Shown here piece by piece: positions 1-7,405 of a DNA stretch of 44,291 bases. This DNA is from Rubrivivax sp. (GTDB lineage Bacteria > Pseudomonadota > Gammaproteobacteria > Burkholderiales > Burkholderiaceae_C). The translations under genes and the position numbers were made by a program. Every line of letters begins with the position of its first letter. Position 1 is the first letter of the stretch. The stretch is from positions 1 through 44,291 of the forward strand of contig JADLIA010000129.1 in NCBI GenBank assembly GCA_020848515.1, written 5' to 3'. The notes under the pieces were generated by a model. That model was given only the letters and a program-made list of their open reading frames with translations, had not been told where the DNA came from and did not search any database.

Positions 1-15
1 CCACCACCATTCAGA

Positions 16-47
16 AGCCAGGCCACGTGCCTGGCTCTTCGTTTTCG
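16..47 (+). terminator. Hairpin terminator at window start
   Basis: An 8-bp perfect stem, AGCCAGGC (16-23) and GCCTGGCT (29-36), is followed by a T-rich tail. It resembles an intrinsic terminator of a transcript that begins before the window. The bases just before it (1-9, repeats of CCA) would fit the 3' CCA end of a tRNA whose body lies outside the window, but that cannot be shown from this sequence. Confidence 0.6.
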
Positions 48-596
48 GCCAGTGCTGGCTTGGTGTCGAAACCCAACGCCGACCGTTGGCACGACCTGAT
101 CGAGACTATGAACAGCAAAGATCAGCACACCACCGCGTGAAGGCAGTCGTTGATGTGCAAAGGGTAAGGACCTGCGCCGGGGAATGCTCGATGAACTCTG
201 GGGGAATGAAGGGAGAGATCCCCAAATCCCGACCAACGAATGGAGCCCCTGGCGCGCGTCTTTCATCAGGGTTTGCTGCCAGGCAAAGGCAGCGTCAATA
301 ACCGTTTGTAGTCACACCGTCCGCACCGTTTGCCAAGAGGCATTGGCGGACTGCACGCACAAGGTGGGAGCCTGATCGCAGGTCAATGAGCAAACCGATC
401 CTGGATTGATCGCTGTGCGATCAACCTAGGCAATTCTGCTGGTGGGCACCGTACGACTGCGCCCGGGCCGACGGCGATGGGCGCGCCATGCAGGGCAGTA
501 CGATCGGCACCTGACTTGCCCTGGCGCTGCCAAGTCGCAGCGGGTTGATCCGTCTCAGCGGCCAGGCGAGTCCTTGCTCTTTGGGCCTCTCTACCC
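48..596. other. Gene-free stretch of atypical composition
   Basis: No convincing gene is seen in this 549-bp stretch. Bases about 60-430 have visibly lower GC than the flanks. Two short open frames (63-140 and 184-375) have no recognisable product; the first ends with an in-frame run encoding NADRWHDLIETMNSKDQ, which has more normal codon use than a random frame and could be a gene remnant. A perfect 8-bp inverted repeat with a 3-nt loop lies at 406-424 (TTGATCGC / GCGATCAA), a possible operator or weak hairpin. The stretch may be a decayed insertion next to a tRNA or operon end. Confidence 0.4.
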
Positions 597-1904
597 GTGA
601 ACCAAGCTCCCGACCGCGCACCTGCCCCACCCCTGGCCGAGCGCCTGCGCCCGCGCACGCTGGCCGAGGTGGTGGGTCAGCCGCACCTGCTGGGGCCGGG
701 CATGCCGCTGCGCATCGCGTTCGAGTCGGGGCGGCCGCACAGTTGCATCCTGTGGGGGCCGCCGGGCACGGGCAAGACGACGATTGCGCGGCTGATGGCA
801 CAGGCGTTCGACGCCCAGTTCATCGCCATCAGCGCGGTGCTGGGCGGCGTCAAGGACATCCGCGACGCGGTGGAGCGCGCGCAGCAGGCGCAGCAGGGCC
901 TGGCGCCGCGGCGCACCATCGTGTTCGTCGACGAGGTGCACCGCTTCAACAAGAGCCAGCAGGACGCCTTTCTGCCGCACGTCGAAAGCGGGCTGTTCAC
1001 CTTCATCGGCGCCACCACGGAAAACCCTTCGTTCGAGGTCAACTCGGCCCTGCTGTCGCGCGCCACGGTGTACGTGCTGCAATCGCTGACGGCCGACGAT
1101 TTGATGCATATTGTGGCCCGGGCGCAGGCGCAGCAAGCGCTGCCAGCTATCGATTCGGTAGCTTTGGAGCGCCTGCTCGGCCATGCCGACGGCGACGCCC
1201 GGCGCCTGCTCAACACCCTGGAGACGGTGGCCGTGACCGCCGCCGCGGAGGGTGTGGCGCAGATCGACGAGGCCTGGCTGCTGAAGGTGCTGGGCCAGCA
1301 GCTGCGCCGCTACGACAAGGGCGGCGAGCAGTTCTACGACACCATCAGCGCGCTGCACAAGTCGGTGCGTGGCTCGGATCCCGACGCCGCCCTGTACTGG
1401 CTGGTGCGCATGCTCGACGGCGGGGCCGACCCGCGCTACCTGGCGCGCCGCATGCTGCGCATGGCCAGCGAAGACATCGGCCTGGCCGACCCGCGCGCGC
1501 TGCGCCTGGCGCTGGATGCGGCCGAGGTGTACGAGCGCCTGGGTAGCCCCGAGGGCGAGCTGGCGCTGGCCGAGTGCGTGGTCTACCTGGCGGTGGCTCC
1601 CAAGAGCAACGCGGTATACAAGGCTTACAACGCCGCCCGCGCCTGGGTGCGGCAGGACGTGACACGGCCGGTGCCGTTGCATTTGCGCAACGCGCCGACC
1701 CGGCTGATGAAACAGCTCGACTACGGCAAGGGTTACCGCTACGCGCACGACGAAGAGGGCGGCTTTGCCGCCGGCGAGCGCTACCTGCCCGAGGGCATGC
1801 CCGATCAGCGCTTTTACGACCCGGTGCCGCGCGGGCTGGAGATCCGCATCGGCGAAAAGCTGGCCGAGCTGCGCCGACGCAACCGCGAGGACGCTGGCGG
1901 CTGA
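597..1904 (+). CDS. rarA: Replication-associated recombination protein RarA (MgsA)
   Basis: This is an AAA+ ATPase of the clamp-loader/RuvB class that acts at stalled replication forks. The 435-residue length is normal for the family. Walker A GPPGTGKT lies at residues 54-61, Walker B (IVFVDE) at about 108-113 followed by the family HRFNKSQQDA segment, and the sensor-like GATTENPSFEVN follows. The C-terminal half carries the RarA tetramerisation region (DPDAALYWLVRML, MASEDIGLADP). The start is GTG at 597, with no clear Shine-Dalgarno; the N-terminal sequence right after it already looks like RarA. One oddity is that residues around QALPAIDSVAL (about 1129-1165) are encoded by a copy of the interspersed nested-palindrome repeat. 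The gene stands alone; lolA and serS, its neighbours in E. coli, are not in the window. Confidence 0.95.
   Translation: MNQAPDRAPAPPLAERLRPRTLAEVVGQPHLLGPGMPLRIAFESGRPHSCILWGPPGTGKTTIARLMAQAFDAQFIAISAVLGGVKDIRDAVERAQQAQQGLAPRRTIVFVDEVHRFNKSQQDAFLPHVESGLFTFIGATTENPSFEVNSALLSRATVYVLQSLTADDLMHIVARAQAQQALPAIDSVALERLLGHADGDARRLLNTLETVAVTAAAEGVAQIDEAWLLKVLGQQLRRYDKGGEQFYDTISALHKSVRGSDPDAALYWLVRMLDGGADPRYLARRMLRMASEDIGLADPRALRLALDAAEVYERLGSPEGELALAECVVYLAVAPKSNAVYKAYNAARAWVRQDVTRPVPLHLRNAPTRLMKQLDYGKGYRYAHDEEGGFAAGERYLPEGMPDQRFYDPVPRGLEIRIGEKLAELRRRNREDAGG
1112..1165 (-). repeat. Nested-palindrome repeat, copy 1 (inside rarA)
   Basis: On the minus strand this reads AAGCTACC..GATAGCTGGCAGCGCTTG, matching the family pattern CTAT-N5-ATAGCTGCTGGCGCTTG-N5-CAAGCGCC. 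The copy is diverged but recognisable by its AT-rich core inside a GC-rich gene. It lies within the rarA reading frame and keeps the frame open. Confidence 0.6.
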
Positions 1905-2014
1905 GGCGTACGCGCTGGCTGGGGCGCGCGCGGCCGCCGTCTACAAGGGAAATCCCGGGTCGGGCAGATCGTCCGCAACTCCCGGCGTGCCGATAAAATC
2001 GCGCTCGCTTTTTG

Positions 2015-2046
2015 AACCCGCAACGGAGTCTCCGGCGGGTTTTTTG
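2015..2046 (+). terminator. Terminator or attenuator upstream of livH
   Basis: The stem AACCCGC (2015-2021) / GCGGGTT (2035-2041), with an inner GGAG/CTCC pairing, is followed by a run of T. It lies 111 bp after rarA and 95 bp before livH. A -10-like TAAAAT sits just upstream at 1994-1999, so the hairpin could end the rarA transcript or attenuate a liv transcript starting near 2006. The sequence does not decide between these. Confidence 0.7.
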
Positions 2047-2140
2047 TTAGCCGACCGGCAAGCCCACAAGGCGACGCCAGGCGGCCGACTGAACCACGCC
2101 GCGCCGGAGACAACGGTGCGGACCCTTGAGGAAGTCTCGC

Positions 2141-3070
2141 ATGGACATTCTGCTTCAGCAGATCATCAACGGCCTGGTGCTGGGCAGCATGTACGCCCTC
2201 ATCGCCCTGGGCTACACCATGGTTTACGGCATCATCCAGCTCATCAACTTCGCTCACGGCGAGGTGTTGATGGTGGGCGCACTGGTGGCCTGGACCGTCA
2301 TCGGCGTGCTGCAGGAGGCGGTGCCCGGCATGCCCACCTGGCTGATCTTGCTGGCGGCCACCGTGGCCGGCTGTGTGGTGGCGGCGGTGCTCAACATCGT
2401 GATCGAGAAGGTCGCTTACCGGCCGCTGCGCAACGCCCCACGCCTGGCGCCGCTGATCACCGCCATCGGCATGTCGATCCTGCTGCAGGCGCTGGCCATG
2501 GTGATCTGGAAACCCAACGTCAAGTCCTTCCCGTCCATGCTGCCGACCGAGCCGTACTTCATCGGCGAGGCGGTGATCACGCCGACGCAGATCATGATCC
2601 TGGTGGTCACGGTCATGTCGCTGGCGGTGCTGATGTACATCGTGCACTACACGCGCATCGGCCGCGCCATGCGCGCCACCGCCGAAAACCCGCGCGTGGC
2701 GGCGCTGATGGGAGTCAAGCCCGACGCGGTGATTTCGGCCACCTTCGCCATCGGTGCGGTGCTGGCGGCCATTGCCGGGGTGATGTACGCCTCCAACTAC
2801 GGCACGGCACAGCACTTCATGGGCTTCCTGCCGGGGCTGAAGGCCTTCACGGCGGCGGTGTTCGGCGGCATCGGCAACCTGACCGGCGCCATGGTGGGCG
2901 GCGTGCTGCTGGGGCTGATCGAGGCCATCGGCTCGGGCTACCTGGGCGCGCTCACCGGCGGCCTGCTGGGCAGCCACTACGCCGACATCTTTGCCTTCAT
3001 CGTGCTGATCATCGTGCTGACGCTGCGGCCCTCGGGCCTGCTGGGCGAGCGCGTGGCGGACCGCGCCTGA
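2141..3070 (+). CDS. livH: Branched-chain amino acid ABC transporter permease LivH
   Basis: An inner-membrane permease of a high-affinity branched-chain amino acid-type ABC importer. The 309-residue protein is almost entirely hydrophobic with about eight membrane segments and begins with the family hallmark QQIINGLVLGSMYALIALGY, followed by NFAHGE near residue 40. The ATG at 2141 was chosen because GAGGAAG lies at 2128-2134 at good spacing; an in-frame TTG 15 bp upstream is less likely. It is the first gene of a compact liv operon. No periplasmic binding-protein gene is adjacent, so substrate specificity (branched-chain amino acids, amides or aromatic acids) cannot be assigned. Confidence 0.93.
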   Translation: MDILLQQIINGLVLGSMYALIALGYTMVYGIIQLINFAHGEVLMVGALVAWTVIGVLQEAVPGMPTWLILLAATVAGCVVAAVLNIVIEKVAYRPLRNAPRLAPLITAIGMSILLQALAMVIWKPNVKSFPSMLPTEPYFIGEAVITPTQIMILVVTVMSLAVLMYIVHYTRIGRAMRATAENPRVAALMGVKPDAVISATFAIGAVLAAIAGVMYASNYGTAQHFMGFLPGLKAFTAAVFGGIGNLTGAMVGGVLLGLIEAIGSGYLGALTGGLLGSHYADIFAFIVLIIVLTLRPSGLLGERVADRA

Positions 3071-3089
3071 CGCCCGGGAGGACCTTGCC

Positions 3090-4277
3090 ATGACGCAGAA
3101 GAACAAGCTGATCGCCTTCGTGCTGTGCGGCATCGCGCTGCTGGTGCTGCCGCTGATCCTGCAGCAGTTCGGCAACGCCTGGGTGCGCATCGTCAACATC
3201 GCGCTGCTCTACACCATGCTGGCGCTGGGGCTGAACATCGTGGTCGGCTACGCCGGCCTGCTGGACCTGGGCTACGTCGCCTTCTTCGCGGTGGGGGCGT
3301 ACCTGTTCGCCTTGCTGGCCTCGCCGCACCTGACCGACAACTTCGCCGCCATCGCCGCCATGTTCCCGGGCGGACTGCATCTGTCGGTGTGGCTGGCGCT
3401 GCCACTGGCGCTGCTGCTGGCGGCCATCGCGGGGGTGCTGCTGGGCATTCCGGTGCTCAAGCTGCGCGGCGACTACCTGGCCATCGTCACGCTGGGCTTC
3501 GGCGAGATCATCCGCATCTTCCTGAACAACCTCGACCACCCCTTCAACATCACCAACGGCCCCAAGGGCGTCAACCAGATCGATCCGGTGCGGTTTCTCG
3601 GCATCAACCTGGGCAAGCCGCTGAACATCGGCGGCTTCGAAGTCGCCTCGGTGTCGCTGTACTACTACCTGTTCCTGGTGCTGGTGCTGGTCACGGTGTT
3701 CGTGTGCCAGCGCCTGCAGGATTCGCGCGTCGGCCGCGCCTGGATGGCGATCCGCGAAGACGAGATCGCCGCCAAGGCCATGGGCCTGAACGTGCGCAAC
3801 CTCAAGCTGCTGGCCTTCGGCATGGGCGCGTCGTTCGGCGGCGTGTCGGGAGCCATGTTCGCCGCTTTCCAGGGCTTCGTCTCGCCCGAGTCGTTCAGCC
3901 TGATGGAGTCGGTGATGATCGTCGCCATGGTGGTGCTGGGCGGTCTGGGCCACCTGCCCGGCGTGGTGCTGGGGGCGCTGCTGCTGTCGGCGCTGCCGGA
4001 GGTGCTGCGCTATGTGGCCGGGCCGCTGCAGCAGATGACCGACGGCCGGCTGGACGCGGCCATCCTGCGCCAGTTGTTCATCGCGCTGGCCATGATCATC
4101 ATCATGCTGCTGCGTCCGCGCGGCCTGTGGCCGTCGCCCGAGCACGGCAAGGTCAAGACCGAGCCGGCCGACCGCATCACCCCGCTGTCGGGGCAGCAGA
4201 ACCCGCCGGGGGTGGACTTCCCCGGTGACGCCGTGCCCGGCAACACGCCGCACCGGCAGTACCCCGTCAATCCCTGA
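3090..4277 (+). CDS. livM: Branched-chain amino acid ABC transporter permease LivM
   Basis: The second inner-membrane permease of the Liv-type importer, expected to pair with LivH. The 395 residues carry about nine to ten hydrophobic segments. The signatures ALGLNIVVGYAGLLDLGYVAFFAVGAY and, in the coupling region, MAIREDEIAAKAMGLNV match the LivM family. The polar C-terminal tail (after LLRPRGLWPS, about 50 residues rich in Pro and Gly) is longer than in many LivM proteins and probably cytoplasmic. GGGAGG at about 3075-3080 precedes the ATG. It starts 19 bp after livH. Confidence 0.93.
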   Translation: MTQKNKLIAFVLCGIALLVLPLILQQFGNAWVRIVNIALLYTMLALGLNIVVGYAGLLDLGYVAFFAVGAYLFALLASPHLTDNFAAIAAMFPGGLHLSVWLALPLALLLAAIAGVLLGIPVLKLRGDYLAIVTLGFGEIIRIFLNNLDHPFNITNGPKGVNQIDPVRFLGINLGKPLNIGGFEVASVSLYYYLFLVLVLVTVFVCQRLQDSRVGRAWMAIREDEIAAKAMGLNVRNLKLLAFGMGASFGGVSGAMFAAFQGFVSPESFSLMESVMIVAMVVLGGLGHLPGVVLGALLLSALPEVLRYVAGPLQQMTDGRLDAAILRQLFIALAMIIIMLLRPRGLWPSPEHGKVKTEPADRITPLSGQQNPPGVDFPGDAVPGNTPHRQYPVNP

Positions 4278-4299
4278 AACCCAACCGGAGACGAACGTC

Positions 4300-5073
4300 A
4301 TGAGCACAGACACCGTCCTGAAGGTTCAGGGTGTTTCCAAGCGCTTCGGCGGCCTGCAGGCCCTGTCCGACGTCGGCATCAGCATTCAGCGTGGCCAGGT
4401 GTATGGCCTGATCGGCCCCAACGGCGCCGGCAAGACCACCTTCTTCAATGTGCTGACCGGGCTGTACACGCCCGACAGTGGCAGCTTCGAGCTGGCCGGC
4501 CAGGCCTACAAGCCGACCGCTGTGCATGAAGTGGCCAAGGCCGGCATCGCGCGCACCTTCCAGAACATCCGCCTGTTCGCCGAGATGACGGCGCTGGAAA
4601 ACGTGATGGTCGGGCGCCACGTGCGCACCCATTCCGGCCTGTTCGGCGCCATCTTCCGCACCGCCGGCTTCAAGGCCGAGGAGGCGGCCATCGCCGCCCG
4701 TGCTAAGGAGCTGCTGGACTACGTGGGCATCGGCAAGTACGCCCAGTTCCGCGCCCGCACGCTGTCGTATGGCGATCAGCGCCGGCTGGAAATCGCCCGC
4801 GCGCTGGCCACCGACCCGCAACTGGTGGCGCTGGACGAGCCGGCCGCGGGCATGAACGCCACCGAGAAGGTGCAGTTGCGCGCGCTGATCGACCGCATCC
4901 GCAAGGACGGCCGCACCATTCTGCTGATCGAGCACGACGTGAAGCTGGTGATGGGCCTGTGCGACCGCGTCACGGTGCTCGACTACGGCAAGCAGATCGC
5001 CGAGGGCACGCCGGCCGAGGTGCAGAAGAACGAGAAAGTCATCGAGGCCTATCTGGGCACGGGAGGTCACTGA
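4300..5073 (+). CDS. livG: Branched-chain amino acid ABC transporter ATPase LivG
   Basis: A cytoplasmic ATPase of the Liv-type importer, 257 residues. Walker A GPNGAGKT is at 39-46, the family insert GIARTFQNIRLFAEMTALENVMVG follows, the signature is LSYGDQRRLEIARAL, and Walker B is LVALDEPAAGMN. The H-loop is in LLIEHDVKLVMGLCDRV. The start at 4300 gives the normal LivG N-terminus and lies 22 bp after livM. CGGAG at 4285-4289 is a plausible ribosome binding site. Confidence 0.95.
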   Translation: MSTDTVLKVQGVSKRFGGLQALSDVGISIQRGQVYGLIGPNGAGKTTFFNVLTGLYTPDSGSFELAGQAYKPTAVHEVAKAGIARTFQNIRLFAEMTALENVMVGRHVRTHSGLFGAIFRTAGFKAEEAAIAARAKELLDYVGIGKYAQFRARTLSYGDQRRLEIARALATDPQLVALDEPAAGMNATEKVQLRALIDRIRKDGRTILLIEHDVKLVMGLCDRVTVLDYGKQIAEGTPAEVQKNEKVIEAYLGTGGH

Positions 5074-5074
5074 C

Positions 5075-5791
5075 ATGGCACAGACACTGTTGAAAGTCAG
5101 CGGCCTGAAGGTGGCCTATGGTGGCATCCAGGCCGTCAAGGGCGTGGACTTCGAGGTGCGCGAAGGCGAGTTGGTGTCGCTGATCGGCTCCAACGGCGCC
5201 GGCAAGACCACCACCATGAAGGCCATCACCGGCTCGCTGCCGCTGGCCGGTGGCGACATCGAGTACCTGGGCAAGTCCATCAAGGGCCAGGGACCGTGGG
5301 ATCTGGTGCGCCAGGGCCTGGCCATGGTGCCCGAAGGCCGCGGCGTGTTCACGCGCATGAGCATCACCGAAAACCTGCTGATGGGTGCCTACATCCGGAG
5401 CGACAAGGCCGGTGTGGCGCAGGACATCGAGCGCGTGTTCAGCATCTTCCCGCGCCTGCGTGAGCGCAAGGACCAGCTGGCCGGCACCATGTCGGGCGGC
5501 GAACAGCAGATGCTGGCCATGGGCCGGGCGCTGATGTGCCGGCCCAAGGTGCTGCTGCTGGACGAGCCGTCCATGGGCTTGTCGCCCATCATGGTGGACA
5601 AGATTTTCGAGGTGGTGCAGGACGTCTACGCCCAGGGCGTCACCGTGCTGCTGGTGGAGCAGAACGCCAGCCGCGCGCTGGCGCTGGCCAACCGCGGCTA
5701 CGTGATGGAGTCGGGCCTGGTCAGCATGAGCGGCAGCGGCAAGGACCTGCTGGCCGACCCGAAAGTGCGCGCGGCCTACCTGGGCGAATAA
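5075..5791 (+). CDS. livF: Branched-chain amino acid ABC transporter ATPase LivF
   Basis: The second ATPase of the importer, 238 residues, forming the usual LivG/LivF heterodimer. Walker A GSNGAGKT is at 38-45, the family motif VPEGRGVFTRMSITENL follows, the signature is MSGGEQQMLAMGRALM, and Walker B is VLLLDEPSMGLSPIMV. GGGAGGT at 5061-5067 lies inside the end of livG, and the ATG starts 1 bp after the livG stop, so translation is probably coupled. A strong terminator follows. Confidence 0.95.
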   Translation: MAQTLLKVSGLKVAYGGIQAVKGVDFEVREGELVSLIGSNGAGKTTTMKAITGSLPLAGGDIEYLGKSIKGQGPWDLVRQGLAMVPEGRGVFTRMSITENLLMGAYIRSDKAGVAQDIERVFSIFPRLRERKDQLAGTMSGGEQQMLAMGRALMCRPKVLLLDEPSMGLSPIMVDKIFEVVQDVYAQGVTVLLVEQNASRALALANRGYVMESGLVSMSGSGKDLLADPKVRAAYLGE

Positions 5792-5814
5792 CGCCGCTGC
5801 CGTGCCCCAACGCC

Positions 5815-5845
5815 AAAGCCACGCCCTGGCGGCGTGGCTTTTTTG
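5815..5845 (+). terminator. Intrinsic terminator after livF
   Basis: An 11-bp perfect stem, AAAGCCACGCC (5815-5825) / GGCGTGGCTTT (5831-5841), with a 5-nt loop and a T run. It lies between convergent livF and the Bug receptor gene. The A-rich left arm means it could also stop transcription on the minus strand. Confidence 0.85.
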
Positions 5846-5877
5846 TGGTTCGGGGCGGGCTGCTGCCGTTTCTAGGG

Positions 5878-6864
5878 TCAGTCCACCTTGGCACCCGAGC
5901 GCTTGACCACCGGCTGGTAGCGGGCGCGCTCGCGCGTCATCAACTGGCCGAATTGCTCGGGCGTGGTCGGCACCGGCTCGGCCATCAGCTGGGCAAAGCG
6001 CTGCTGCGTTTCGGGCGCCTTGAGTGCGTCGGTGAAGGCGGCGTTGAGCCGGTCGATCACTTCGCGCGGCGTGCCCGCGGGCGCCACCAGACCCCACCAG
6101 GTATCGACCTCGAAGCCCTTGATGGTCTCGGCCATGGCGGGCACGCCCGGCAGCAGGGGCGAGGGGCGGGCGCTGGTGACGGCCAGCGCCTTGATCTTGC
6201 CGGCCTTGATGTTGGCCGCCGCCGCCGCCAGGTTGTCGATGTTGTAGTCGACCTGGCCGGCCAGCAGTGCCAGCTGCGCCGGGTTGGCGCCGTTGTACGG
6301 GATGTGCACGGCAAAAATGCCCGCGCCCTGCTTGAACATCTCGCCGGCCAGGTGGCCCGCCGAGCCGTTGCCGCCCGAGCCGTAGTTCAGCTTGCCGGGG
6401 TTCTTGCGGGCGTAGGCGATCAGGTCGGCCAGGGTGCGGATGCCCAGGCGCTGCGCGGTGTCGGCGTTGATGACCAGCACGTTGGGCACGCGCACCATCT
6501 GGGTGATGGGGGCGAAGTCCTTGCCGGCGTCGTAGGGCATCTTGCTGAACAGCCAGGGGTTGATGGCGTGCGTGGCCACCGCCGCGATGCCGATGGTGCT
6601 GCCGTCGGGCGCGGCCTTGGCCACCAGGTCGGAGCCGATGTTGCCGCCGGCGCCGGGTTTGTTTTCGACCACCACGTTGCCCAGCGCGGGCTGCACCCGC
6701 TCGGCCAGTGCGCGGGCCGTGACGTCGAGCGGGCCGCCGGGGGCGTAGGGCACGATCAGCCGGATCGGCTTGCCTTGCGCCCAGGCCGCGGGCGCGGCGC
6801 CGATGGCGCTGGCAAGCAGCGTCACCGACAGAACAGGAAGGAGCGAGCGGCGATTCATGGTCAT
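5878..6864 (-). CDS. Bug-family (TctC-like) extracytoplasmic solute receptor
   Basis: A periplasmic binding protein of the Bug/TctC family, typical of Bordetella, Cupriavidus and Comamonadaceae, which bind carboxylates and aromatic acids for tripartite tricarboxylate transporters. The start at 6864 (MTMNRRS) gives a twin-charged signal peptide ending AAPAAWA-Q at about residue 30; an ATG two codons later is equally possible. Family hallmarks are IRLIVPYAPGGPLDVTAR, VVENKPGAGGNIGSDLVAKAAPDG, and NYGSGGNGSAGHLAGEMF. The 328-residue length is normal. No TctA/TctB membrane genes are in the window, so it is an orphan receptor; its ligand cannot be told from sequence. It is not the liv binding protein, which belongs to a different family. 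Confidence 0.88.
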   Translation of the reverse strand: MTMNRRSLLPVLSVTLLASAIGAAPAAWAQGKPIRLIVPYAPGGPLDVTARALAERVQPALGNVVVENKPGAGGNIGSDLVAKAAPDGSTIGIAAVATHAINPWLFSKMPYDAGKDFAPITQMVRVPNVLVINADTAQRLGIRTLADLIAYARKNPGKLNYGSGGNGSAGHLAGEMFKQGAGIFAVHIPYNGANPAQLALLAGQVDYNIDNLAAAAANIKAGKIKALAVTSARPSPLLPGVPAMAETIKGFEVDTWWGLVAPAGTPREVIDRLNAAFTDALKAPETQQRFAQLMAEPVPTTPEQFGQLMTRERARYQPVVKRSGAKVD

Positions 6865-7008
6865 GAGCGTGTGAAAAGAAGTGAACAACGGACGCACGAA
6901 CTTTACGCGAGCTTTGCCTGCGCCTCGTCGGCGGGGCGCCGCGCCCTGCGTTGTGCAGTGTGGGCGGGTCGCCGACCCGTTCGATCAGACACTTGAAGGA
7001 GAAACATC

Positions 7009-7335
7009 ATGATCAATCGATGGCTGAGCGTGGCCGTGACCACGGCGTGCATGGGTGTGGGCGTGGCCCATGCGCAAGGGGTCGCCACCCCGGGCGTGGA
7101 TCAGCGTCAGATCAATCAGGAGCGTCGCATCGAGCAGGGCGTGGCCTCGGGTCAGCTGACGCCGCGCGAGGCGGCGCGCATGCAGCGCCAGCAGAACCGG
7201 GTGGCGGCGGCCGAAGCTGACGCCAAGGCGGACGGGCGGGTGACCGCCACCGAGCGCGCCCGTCTGCACGCCATGCAGGATCGCAACAGCCGTCGTATCC
7301 ATCGCCAGAAGCACGATCGCCAGCGCGTGCGCTGA
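7009..7335 (+). CDS. Small secreted basic, helix-rich protein of unknown function
   Basis: A 108-residue protein with a signal peptide (hydrophobic stretch in residues 5-20, cleavage likely after AHA at about 22). The mature part is about 86 residues, charged and mainly helical. It contains two related segments, QRQINQERRIEQGVASGQLT and AEADAKADGRVTATERARL, both of the pattern helix, G, (Q/R)(L/V)T, (P/A).E.ARL. This resembles a duplicated helix-turn-helix module with an acidic loop, as in small periplasmic proteins seen in Comamonadaceae. It ends in a run rich in Arg, His and Lys. A strong AAGGAGAAA precedes the ATG. I know of no experimentally defined function; a periplasmic metal- or polyanion-binding role is only a guess. 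Confidence 0.82.
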   Translation: MINRWLSVAVTTACMGVGVAHAQGVATPGVDQRQINQERRIEQGVASGQLTPREAARMQRQQNRVAAAEADAKADGRVTATERARLHAMQDRNSRRIHRQKHDRQRVR

Positions 7336-7405
7336 CCTGTCGTGCCCGAAGGTGCGGACGAACGCCGGGCCACAGCAGGGAAAGCCCCGGCGACACAGGC
7401 TGCCG

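Noticed and set aside
184-375. 63-residue frame near the window start
   Set aside because: Ordinary-looking start but no domain, no ribosome binding site and no support from composition; kept only as part of the gap description.
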